Positions 33,181 to 44,138 of a stretch of 64,000 bases of DNA are shown here, one piece after another. The stretch is from the NCBI GenBank assembly GCA_000442125.1, contig KE546979.1, positions 496,001 to 560,000 of the forward strand, written 5' to 3'. The DNA comes from Opeltia flavorubescens (lineage: Eukaryota > Ascomycota > Lecanoromycetes > Teloschistales > Teloschistaceae). A model generated the notes under the pieces. That model did not search any database. It had not been told where the DNA came from and was given only the letters and a program-made list of their open reading frames with translations. Every line of letters begins with the position of its first letter. Position 1 is the stretch's first letter. The position numbers were made by a program, and so were the translations under genes.

Positions 33181-35779
33181 CTATTTCTTTACATCATCCA
33201 TCGGTTCCTCCACCCCGTCAGGCTGTGCCCCTTCCACATCCGCGTCCTTCATCTCCGTATCCGGCTGCTGGTCCGTTTTCTTAGGCGCCTCCTTCTCCTC
33301 CTTAGCCTTCTTAGCCTCCTCCTCCGCCTTCTTCTTGGCTTCTATCTCCGCTCGTTTCTTCGCCATCTTCTCCTCTTCAGCTTTCAGGACCGCTTGTCGC
33401 TCCTCTTCGATCTTTTCTTGGTAGCGCCCGACGATCGGGCCAGCAAGGAAGCGGATCTCGTCCATTTTTGCTACGTAAACACCACGAGTGGCATCCTCGC
33501 CTTCTTCGTAGAGCCAGTCCTGTTGATGAATATCACGTTAGTAATGTTCGAGAAGAGCAGAAGCAAGTTTCATAGGTAGCAACACTGACCTCCGACTGCT
33601 CTAGCTTCTCCTTCAGCTTAGTTTTTTCATCGTCGCTGGCAAACTCTGCGTACTGCTCGTCGATCTTGCTCCGCAACTCGTAGATATAGCTCTCCAGCTC
33701 GTTCTTCTTATCTTCGGTGTCCGCAACAAGCTTGTCTTCCATAAACATCTGGTTCTCCTTTTCCGCCGCGGCGTTTTTGCTATCGAGATCTAAAGAAGCT
33801 GTGCCTGATGACAAGGGAAGTTCTCCCTTGCGAACCTGCTTTTTGATCTTGCGAGTCTTTGGCTTGGGTTCAGCCGTCCCGTTGGCTTTGTCGTCCGTGT
33901 CCATTGCCTGTTTGGATGAATTCGTCAGCGACTTGTTGCCCAGGAATGTTCGTTTCGCATCGGCATATGCGTCTTTAAACAATCCTTTCAATTTATGAGG
34001 GGTTGACGCCGAGGGTTCCTCCGAAACACTTGTAAGAGGGGCTGGAGTGTCAAAGTGCAAGGGATAACTTACATCGCCGTCCTTCTTTTCGCCTTCCTTG
34101 TTCTCCTTTGTGTCCTTCTTCTCCGCTTCTTTCTCTTCAGGTATAGGCTCTTCAATCTCAACATCCTCGACATAGTAGCCAGATTCGACATTCAGTACTC
34201 CGTGTTGATTAAGACGAGCTTTGAGTTTACAGATCATGAATTCTTCAACCGTGGATGAATCGGCTTTAACACCTTTCACGGAAAATCTTCCAATCCAGGG
34301 GTTAATTTTCCCGGGAAGCATGTCCGGCTTGGCGTATCTTGCTTCCAGGTCGAATGGATGCTTGCGGTAGAAGGTTAATATTTTTGTTGAAGGCATGACA
34401 TTGCCCTTGTTGAATACGGTGAGACTGGTATCTTCATCAGGTATGTCCGGGGATTTCTCCCATGCGAACTCTATCGGGTAATTGACCATGTCATGAACAG
34501 AAAAATCGCGAACACGGAAAACTGGGGAAAGGATGGCGCAACTGAAGGCACAACCTCGAGCAACAGCTTCATCTTGATTGAGGGTGAACGACAGTGATTT
34601 GCCGAAAAACTTGCTGATTCTGTCTTTGAGGGCTGGTATACGAGTGCAGCCTCCAACCATCTCGATCGAATCAATATCTTCTGGCTTCAGCTTGGCATCG
34701 GCGAGAGCCTGCTCAAGAGGAACAGTAGCTTTATCAAGAAGAGGCTGAAGAAGCGCCTCGAGTTCATCCCGCTTCAATGAACTTGAAACATCGACATCGT
34801 TCATTAAAGACTCGATGCTTATGGGTGCCTGCGAGTTGGCCGAGAGAATTTTCTTCATCTTCTCGGCAGCTGTGGCAACTCGAACGCGAGCTTTGGGATT
34901 CGTGTTGATATCGATCTTGTATTTCTCCTTGAACTCTTTCGCAAAGTGATCGACGAGAGCTTTGTCAAAATCCCGTCCACCGAAATGGCGGTCCCAGGCC
35001 GTAGACTTGACGGTCAGCTCGCCTTTCTTGAACTCCACGATGGAGCACGCATAGTTACTGTGCCCAATGTCGACGAACGCGACTCGTCTTGGCTTCTCCT
35101 CGGCGGTTGGTAGATCCCCCTTGGTGATACCATAGCCAAGTGCGGTGGCAGTGGTGTCGTTGATGAGTCTCAAGAGTTTCAAACCTGCAATCTCGGCCGC
35201 ATCGACAATGCTTCTTCGTTGTACATCGGTGAACCATGCCGGTACGCTGATGACAATGTCGGAAACAGGAAGTTTGAGCTCTGCGGAGGCGGTAGATTTG
35301 ACTTTGTTGAAGAACATGGACACGAGTTGGGTGGCCGTGAACTGCTCCTTATTGCCTAGATATGACACTTCAACACCAACCTGGCCTTTCATATCCACCA
35401 ATGGTGCCGAGACAAATTCCTTTTCTATTTGTACATCAGGATCGTTGAGGGAGCGGCCTGCTAGCCGCTTGAGGGAGCTGACGGTGTTTTTGATGTTCGA
35501 TATTTCCTGGGTCTTCGCAGGTTCGCCGAGATATCTGTTCTTGGGTCCAAAGCCAACGAGAGATCTGCTTGCTATTAGCTAAGGCTCGGGGCAGCTTAGA
35601 AGGCAGATACTGACGGTGTCGCCCGGTTCGAAACTTCATTTGTGATCTGCAACGTCGTCAGCGGGTGGGATTATACTATAGAAAGTAAAGCAATGTAGAC
35701 ATACAACATCGACCCCCCTATTTCGAGCAACAGCTATCACTGTATTTTGCGTACCGAAATCCACCCCCACAACACTCAT
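33181..35779 (-). CDS. HSP88: Hsp110-family chaperone Hsp88/Sse1
   Basis: Cytosolic Hsp110, nucleotide exchange factor for Hsp70 and holdase. Exons 35779-35705, 35646-35615 (32 nt), 35564-34073, 33907-33590 and 33519-33181 give 751 residues. The ATPase domain opens MSVVGVDFGTQNTVIAVARN, with ITNEVSNRATPSLVGFGPKN and the phosphate loops FVDIGHSNYACSIVEF and MVGGCTRIPALKDRISKFFG. The beta domain, an acidic KE-rich linker (EEKEAEKKDTKENKEGEKKD) and the C-terminal helical part (LEQSEDWLYEEGEDATRGVY) follow, ending in a charged tail. Oddity: the fourth intron (33908-34072) is exactly 165 nt, has no stop in frame, and would add 55 residues to the acidic linker if retained. Its GTAAGT donor and GCTGACG branch argue that it is a real intron. 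Confidence 0.94.
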
Positions 35780-36154
35780 TTTGGCAGCTTGATGTTTTTC
35801 GAAGTCGGAAGTATAGAAGAGGTTGCTCAGTGGCAGATGCAGTGCGCAATGCAAGGTGCGAAATGAAGTGTTTGAAGCTGAAATTCAAAGTGGGAAAGTG
35901 CGCGAAAGTGTCAACAAACGGTGGTCAACGAATGAAGCTGGTAGAAATTTCAAGAAGATGCTGGAACCAATCAGAGCATTCGCCGAGACCGATATGCGAA
36001 AGCTATGGCCAACCGAGCCTACCCCAAACAGTCAAGATATACTCATAATCTACTTCTAGGCGTCAAGCAGAGTAGAATTGAAGGTGCAGACAGATTTCAA
36101 AGTGGATCACGTATTACAGAAAACCATACTCATAACTTATGAATGCATGTTTAG
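35780..36154. other. Gap between HSP88 5' end and niiA 3' end
   Basis: 375 bp with the HSP88 promoter and niiA terminator. I see no clear cluster of nGAAn heat-shock elements. Nothing else supported. Confidence 0.4.
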
Positions 36155-39100
36155 CTACCAATCAATACCCCCATTCCCGCCAGCTGTGATAGCTTTTGCA
36201 GTTGCTACTTCACCCATTCCGCCGCTAAAGTGACTATCCTGGAATGGTTTACGGCCTTTCATGCCCTTCAACTTCTCATCGAGTTTCTTGAATGGCTCCT
36301 CCCTCTCTCCTTGCCTTACTTTCCACTTGCTTGTTCCCAGCCTCTCATCCAGCTCCTCGACTGGTGGCAGCTTGAGGTACACCCAACCATCCTCTCGTGC
36401 TTCAACCGGGAACGTTGCTAAATTCACCTCGGAATCGTTACTGCACTTACCCTCATCTTCGCCGCCAAGAGCAAAGTTCCGCTTGTGGTATGGACAGGAT
36501 ACCCAGAGCTTGTTGTTCGTCACATCGTCGCCAATGAGCCCTTCGCTCATCGCAAACGTTCGCTTGTGCGGGCACATCTGTTGCGTAGCATACCACTTCC
36601 CTTTGATCTTGAAGATAGCTAGCTGTGTGTCTCCACGCTTGATGTTTGCGCTACTACCTGTCGGAGCATCAACGAATTTACTGGCCTCGATCATTGGTTG
36701 CCATGATAGCGAGCTCCATTTGGTTCCCCGGAAGTCCTCGGTTGTGCTGGCATTTGGCCAGTACGCAGGCCTTGACTGCCCTCGCTCTTCAACTTTCTCC
36801 ACCATCTCCTGAGTCTCTGTTGTGTTGCCAAATTGCTGGAAGGCTTTACGCCGTTCCGGGTTGTTGATGGTCTCGGTCCACTCACAGAAAAACGTACCCA
36901 CGAGCTCATTCATTTGTTTCTCCAGGTCGGCACATATGCCCAGCTTATCTTCGAGTACAACTTCCCGAAGATATTGGATACCGCCAGGTAGCTGCTCCAG
37001 CCATCGTGCCGTTCGCTGCAGCTTGTCGGCTGTGCGAATATAGAACATGAGATAGCGGTCCAGGATGGGAACCACATCGTCCGGAGGCACGTCCTTGGCC
37101 AGCAGTTCCGAATGTCGAGGATTAGCTCCACCGTTGCCACCAACAAACACATTGAACCCTTTCTCCGTTGCGATGAGCCCAAAGTCCTTGTTTTGCGCTT
37201 CGGCACACTCTCGAACACACCCAGAAACTCCCCCTTTCATCTTATGCGGTGAACGAATGCTCTTGTATCGCTCCTCTAGCCTGACTGCCATACCAACGCT
37301 GTCTCCAATACCAAAGCGACACCACGTAGTTCCTACACATGATTTGACAGTCCGGAGAGACTTGGCATATGCGTGGCCCGACTCCATCCCACCATTCACA
37401 AGTTCCGTCCATATGGAAATCAGGTCTTGCTTTTTCGCTCCAAACATATCGATCCGTTGACCGCCAGTAATCTTACAGTAGAGACCATACTTTTTGGCCA
37501 CGGTGCCGATGATGATTAGCTTCTCAGCCGTTATCTCACCACCAGCTACCCTTGGAATAACAGAGAAAGTTCCATTACGCTGAATGTTTGCTAGGAATTG
37601 ATCGTTGGTGTCCTGCAGGCCATGCAGTGGTTTGTCCATAACGTGCTGATTATATAGAGATGCAAGGATCGAGCCTAAGGTCGGTTTGCACACTTCACAG
37701 CCCAATGATTCAGGGGTTTTCCCGCAATCTTTCATGACTTCCTGAAAGCTCTTCAGCTTCTTTACAGAGATGATGTTGAATAAGTCAGCGCGTGAGTATG
37801 CAAAATGCGGACAGAGATGGTTGAGGACTTCGGTGCCCATCGCTTTCATCTCGGCGTTGAATATACTCTGAACCAACGGCATACAACCACCGCAGCCTGT
37901 TCCCGCCTTGGTACATGATTTGACCTCTCCAATCGACTTGCATGATCCATCTCGGATGACCGTCGCAACGTCGCCTTTAGTAACGTTGTGACATGAACAA
38001 ATTTGGGTGTCACTACTCAAGTCACCAGAATCATCTTCACCATCTTTCTTTGCTCCGAGGATGAATTGACTTGGCGAGACATCTAACGCTTTCTGATTCT
38101 TGACCATTGGTACCAATTTGACGTAATCTTTCGTATCTCCGATCATCATCCCTCCAAGCAGATATTTGCCGTCCAGGGTGAAGAGGAATTTCTTGTATAC
38201 AGCCTGAAAAGGATCCTTATAAGTTAATGCCTTCACAGGCGGCGGCGGCGGACCATCAGTGATATCCTTGACCTTGCTCTTCTCTATTGTGGCACCATTC
38301 ATTCTCTTTGCTGCATGTTTCCTTCCTGGCATTTCCAGTGGCCCGTCCCTGTCAGCGAAAAAGTCGCCAAAGCTTGCCACTTCCACTCCAAGGAGTTTAA
38401 GTTTGGTACTCAAATCTGGACGTTTGAATTTTCTCGGTGCATGTACTTTGGCCTGTGTCAAATTGAAGGCAAGGACTTCTGCCATCTCAATACCAGGAGC
38501 GATGAGACCAAAAGTCTGGTTCTCCCAACTGGCACATTCACCAATGGCGTAAATATCCTCTGTACTCGTCATGAGACTCGGATCCACTACAACTCCTCCG
38601 CCGCGGTCCGCACATTTGATACCCGCTATCCTGGCTAACTCATCCCGAGCTTTGATCCCGATCGCAAACATCAAACACTTACAATCCATGCGCTCACCGT
38701 CTTCGAAAACAACACCTTTAACAGCGTTATCGTCATCAACCTCGATCTTCCCGACTCTTTTACTTAGCAACACATCCAACCCCAATTGCCGGACTAAATC
38801 AACCACCATTCCACCCGCATCGCCATCGAGTTGCCGACTTAATACCCATCGGTTTCTTTCTATCAGCTTCACCGTTCCAAAACTTTCTAGGTCCATCATG
38901 GCCTTAGCGGCTTCAAGACCCAGCAGCCCACCACCCACGACAGCACCCGTGCTTCCGGAACATGTCTCCGAATATTGGATGAGTTTCTCCAGATCTTCAA
39001 TGGTTCTGTAAACAAAAACACCTTTCGCATCGTGTCCGGGTGTATGACGGGGAAGCAGAGCATCCGAGCCAGTGGCAAGAACGAGGATATCATAGGGCAC

Positions 39101-39577
39101 AGTGGCGCCTGTGGATGTAGACACGACGCGGTTTGAAGGATGTATTTCAGTCACTCGTGTGTTCAGGTGGTAATTCAGAGTTCCTTCCGGCATGCCAGCA
39201 TACTACACCATGGCCAAAAGTTAGTCGGTGGCATCTCTTTCGTCGGAGGAAGAGAAGGTGTGTGCACTCACCCAGTCGTGTTTATTGAGGTACAGATTCT
39301 CTACTTCTCTATGCTGGAAATAGCTACTCAAGCCGACACGATTGTAGGCCAGATGTGGCTCCTCCCCAATGACCACAATATCGTATTCTCTCCTCTTCAC
39401 ATCCATCTTGATCAACTTCTCTATGAATGCAATACCCACCATACCAAGCCCAACCACAACAACTTTCTTTCTCTTATCTCGTGGCAAGGGATACTGAGGA
39501 CTATCTTCTTCTGGGTGGTGACCATTGACTGGTGTTTTCCCAGCCTGCATACCTGGCGAAGAATCCGCCCAGGACAT
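36155..39577 (-). CDS. niiA: Nitrite reductase [NAD(P)H], siroheme
   Basis: Reduces nitrite to ammonium with six electrons in the cytosol. Exons 39577-39272 and 39202-36155 give 1117 residues, the usual length of fungal NiiA/NIT-6. In order: FAD/NAD(P)H domain ([30 protein letters not shown]), a BFD-type [2Fe-2S] site ([11 protein letters not shown]...[11 protein letters not shown]), ferredoxin-like repeats, and the siroheme/[4Fe-4S] ligands CVGTTWC (Cx5C) and SGCVREC (Cx3C). A C-terminal Rieske-like domain carries CPHKRTF and CPYHKRNF. All cofactor cysteines look intact. The gene diverges from niaD, and both would be driven from the shared promoter interrupted by a transposon. The 69-nt intron has a GTGAGT donor. 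Confidence 0.97.
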
Positions 39578-40072
39578 CTTGGCTTAATCGATCTAAGATA
39601 GGCTCCAACGAGCAATGGACAGTCGTATACACACGTAAGTGATCCAGAGGAGCCACGGCAAAGAGGAGCACCCAAACACCTATTTCTAAGGTAGATATAA
39701 TATTGAACTGAATGAGAAAGAAATACAAGCCTACCGTTGTCAGTTGAAAGTAGGAGATGACGGACAGGACCAGCAGCTATCAAACGTCAAGCTGCTGTTC
39801 CAGGGATTAGCCACCGCCCAGGATCTACCAAATCCGCGGGGAAGTGTGCAGCGGATGCATGTATATCCTATTGGGCGCTGTTGTAAGCTCCCATGAAAGC
39901 TCGGGCATGAGAATGGATACTGAGGTGGGGTGGTCCAGATTCAAATTGGCCATGCTTTCCTGTCTTCTCCTCGGGAATATCTTCACTGCCCAGAAGAATG
40001 GCCAATTACGCACGATAAGACAAAAGGACGTTCCGATAAGCTGCGGCCAAGACTCGGCTAGCGTGTGTACTA

Positions 40073-40188
40073 CTGTCATATTCATAATTCTTGAGCCTGG
40101 GAGGCACGGGAGCCATTTGGTTTTTTTTAGTGCCCCGCACACATAAAATAACCATAGAAATCCTATTACTCCCACCACCACTATAGTT
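40073..40188 (+). repeat. Left terminal inverted repeat of the transposon
   Basis: Starts CTGTCATATTCATAATTC and ends CTATAGTT. Its first 65 bp are identical to the reverse complement of the right end. The inner 51 bp differ at eight positions, all C/T or G/A transitions, the kind RIP makes. Confidence 0.93.
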
Positions 40189-43100
40189 ATATAAATTCCT
40201 AGACTATTTTTATAGCCTAATTAGGAAATTTTAAAGCTGTAATACCGTTTTATATATCTTCTCGCTAGAAATCTAAAGCTCCTTCCTTATAACTACCGAA
40301 GAAGCTCCTTTAGATACTTCGCTAGCGTAAAAAAGGTCTATTATAAGTATATCCTACTACTCTTTTTAAATCTAAACTTAAATTAAATATTAAAGGATTT
40401 TTTTAAAATTTACTACTACCGCTACCGCCGCTTTAAATAAAGGTAAAAGAAGTAAATTTAATAAAAAACGTATATATTTCTTTACCGATAAAAATTTATA
40501 TTAATTAAGTCTATTTTTTATATATAATAGATCCTAATATTTATAGTATAGTAGAAACGTTTATATATTAGAGTATAATTTAATTTAATACTTTATTTAA
40601 TTACCGTTTAAATCTTTATAATAATTAGTTTTTTTTTATTTAATTTTAATATAATTTATTTAATTAGACGGAAATATCTACTATAATTATTATATAAAAC
40701 TAGTATTATTATAAATTTAATAGTAGAATATTTTAACTAGCGCTTTTTTTAGATAATAAAAAAAAGATAATAAAGTTATATAAATTAATATAAAAAATAG
40801 TTTTTAAAAAAAATTTTATTAAAAAAAGTTAAAATTTTTATATATAAATAAGAGATAATAATTTAATTAATTTAAATTTAATTTAATTAATATATTATAA
40901 AATTATTTAATAATATATTTATAGTAAATATTTATTATATTATCTAATTTCTATTTAAATAGAGATTATATTTTATAGAATTTTTATATATAAAAAGTAT
41001 ATTTATAATATTAAAAATAATTTTACTACTATAAATAGATAAAATAAATATTTAAAAATAATAAATATCTTTTATATTAAAAAAAAAAGTATAATATTAA
41101 ATATTTATTTTATTTATATATATATAGATTATAATATTCTTTTATATAAAAATACCGCTTCGACTTTATTAAAAAAAGGTACTTTTATAAAATAATTAAT
41201 AGTATAAATAATATCGTATATTAAAATAAAAAAATTAAATATTATATTTTAAAATATTTTATTTTATAAATAAAAGTATTTTTATAAATTATATAAAAAT
41301 ATAGATTTTATATATTATTAGAATAAAAAGAATATCTATTATAAAATTATACCTTTTTTAATTATTATATAGACTAATATAATTAAAAAAAATCTAATAA
41401 TAGATAAAATTCCTCTATATTTAATTAGATAATAGATTATTTATAAATATTATTTAAATTATAATAAATAAAAAAAGGATAAAAAAAAAATAAATCTATC
41501 TATTATATAAAATATAAATAGATTAATTAATTTAATACTATAAATTTTATTTATTAAAAATATATTAAAGAAAAAAAATAAAAAATCTATTTAAATACCG
41601 CCTATAATACTATATAATTATTATATACTTTTTCCGTATTTTTATATAGCGCTTCCGTTTATTTAATATTCTTTTTCTCTATTTTTTTTATTTTAAAGCT
41701 TTTTATAAAAATTTTTTTTTATAAATAATTCTATTAAATCTAATAAGCCTAATAAATATTTTTAATAGTTTTTTTAATAATTATTATATAAAAGCGCGGC
41801 GTTAAAAAAAGTATTTTAAAAAATATTTAATAAAGGCTATAATTTTTAAACTATTTAAATCTAAAAAAATAATATTATAATAGAATATTAATAAAAAAAG
41901 CTAAATATATTTTATAGTATTTAAATAATAATATTACGCGATATAAATAAATTCTATAAAAAATAAAAGCGCTATTAGTAGAAAATCTTATAAAAAATAC
42001 CTATATATTTAGAATAACGATTTTTATCCTCTATTCCCTCCCTTTAATTTTATTAATAAAAAAATAGAAATCCTCCGTTTAAATATATAATAGAAGAGTT
42101 TTTGTTATTATAAATAACTATTATTAATAAAAAAAAAATAGATAAAAACGAGTTATATAAATCTAAAATAGATCCGGCGGATATAATTATTTAAAAATTA
42201 AAATAGAAAATTATAAAAAATTTTTTTATTAAATTAGCGGTATATTTTAATTCTTTTTTTAAATAACTATATAGATTTTTTTTAATTTACTACCTTTTTT
42301 TTATAAGTAATATATATATTATAAAATAAATTATTTAGTTTATTTATTTTATTTCGCTCGTTTATTATATAAATAAAAATTAATTAAAGCTATTTATTTT
42401 TTTTATATAAAAGCTAGCTAGTTTATAATTATATTTTATATATACTTTTAAAATTATAAATAAAATCTTTATTAAATTTAAATCCGGCGAATAAAATAAT
42501 AAATATACTAGCTCTATTTTTATTTTAATATATATTATTTTAAATTCTATTAATTAATAAATAAAATAGTTATTTATTATAATAACTAATTTAAAGCCGC
42601 TATTATTATTATAATAAAATAATATTTTATTTTTAATAAAAATATTAAATAATTTTATATTATAAAAATTATAAAGGACTTTTTAAATAATATAACTATT
42701 AATAATAAATACTAGTAATATACTTTATTTTTTATTTCGGCTAAAATTTTATTTAATTTTTAAAAGCTCGTTTTAAAAGTTTTATTTAAATTTTTTATTA
42801 ATTAAAAAAATAGTAATTAATTATTTTATTATTAAAAAACTTAATATAATTAATATTAACCGGTTTATTTATAAGCTGTATTTTTATTAAAAAAAACCAG
42901 CTAATTTAATTATTATTCCGCGAGTTTTTTTATCTATTCTCTCTATAAATTATTATTTTATTATTTTATAATATATTAAATTTTTTTCCTATTATATTTA
43001 AATTAAATAAAAGCCTTATTAATTATTAATTATAAAATAATAATATTAAATTTATTAAAAAGGAACTATTATATTTTATTTTAATAGGTAAAAGGTTTAA

Positions 43101-43419
43101 AATAAAGGAAGTTTATAAAATACTAATAGTAATAGTTATTTAATATTAATAACCTATTTTTATTATTTAATTTTAGAGATATTATATTATTATATAATTT
43201 TAAATTACGTTTTATCCTTTTAATCTAAACTAGATTAATATTTATAATAACGATAATAGCTTTATTATTATCGCCGCGTAATAGCCGGAAAATAATATTA
43301 TTTTAAAATAATTTTAAAAGCGGCGGAGGTATATTAGATAAAACGAATTTCTAAATATATAAAGTAATATTAAAAAAATAGTAATCTAATAAAATTACGG
43401 TTTTAAATTAGCTTAAAAA

Positions 43420-43535
43420 AACTATAGTGGTAGTAGGAGCAATAGGATTTCTATAGTCATTTTATATATACGGGGCACTAAAAAAAACCAAATGGCTCCC
43501 GTGCCTCCCAGGCTCAAGAATTATGAATATGACAG
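43420..43535 (-). repeat. Right terminal inverted repeat of the transposon
   Basis: Reverse complement of the left repeat over 116 bp with eight transitions, all in the inner part. It ends GAATATGACAG before the TA target duplication. Confidence 0.93.
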
Positions 43536-44138
43536 TATTATCTCAGTCTCTTCTCTATTTTCACTCTGCCATCAAGACCACAGCGTTGGATCAACTGGTA
43601 CTTGTACTTCATCCATCTGCAGCCATCCCTCGCGTGGTGAATTCGACTTCCAGACTGGGTTTCTGGGCCAGTCGATTTTCAGCTAATGGTGATTGCACAA
43701 TGACTAAGCCTCTACGAGGATCCCATGTGCTCCGCAATCCAAGTGGCTCCGAGGGTTCATTATCTGTGGCACTAACAGATAAGAGCTCTGACTTCGCCAT
43801 CTGGGGAAAGAAGATGACAGACCTCTCTCCACCATCAGCCACTTCCGCGGGGTCGCTTGCAAGATGATCCTTCATATCATTTTCCTCTCTCATTGGCTTC
43901 TCATGCCATGGATGACAGCCTTACTGACCGTCTCCAACGCTCCGGAAAAATGATATTCCGTTGTCGATTTAAGCCCGAGAGTCTAAGATGACTGTCTGTC
44001 CTTGCATTATGTTACCATTGCTGGGACGGCTGTTAATGTGCGCTCTTATCATGTTTCTGTGATCCCCCTGGTCACAGGAAGTTATAGTACACTCCATGAG
44101 TTCCATCTTTGGCAGAAGGATTCTCGTTTCTTTCAATA

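Larger units (their letters stand above)
40073..43535. mobile_element. RIP-degraded DNA transposon with 116-bp TIRs and TA target duplication
   Basis: A 3463-bp insertion bounded by TA on both sides (40071-40072 and 43536-43537) and by matching terminal inverted repeats. The interior from about 40190 to 43420 is almost entirely A and T, dominated by TA, AT and AA steps, and has no open frame of 60 codons in any of six frames. It therefore encodes nothing now. TA duplication plus long TIRs suggests the Tc1/mariner superfamily (Fot1/pogo kin in fungi), although 3.5 kb is long for that group, so family is tentative. RIP acts on duplicated sequence, so other copies likely exist or existed in the genome. 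It sits inside the niiA-niaD promoter. Confidence 0.87.
39578..44138. promoter_or_regulatory. Shared niiA-niaD divergent promoter, split by a transposon
   Basis: The host part is 39578-40072 plus 43536-44138, about 1.1 kb, similar to the A. nidulans niiA-niaD intergenic region. Strict GATA-factor (AreA/NIT2, HGATAR) sites on the niiA side are 39596-39601, 39777-39782, 40013-40018 and 40034-40039. On the niaD side they are 43538-43543, 43760-43765, 43777-43782 and 44046-44051. An exact NirA/NIT4-type CTCCGAGG lies at 43747-43754, and near matches with one mismatch (ATCCGCGG near 39833, TTCCGCGG near 43846) lie on either side. Site meanings are known from Aspergillus and Neurospora; use here is inference. 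Confidence 0.75.

Noticed and set aside
40190-43419. AT-rich block read as a centromere piece, AT isochore or mitochondrial insertion
   Set aside because: Matching terminal inverted repeats and a TA duplication at both edges show a single transposon copy altered by RIP; no mitochondrial gene is visible.
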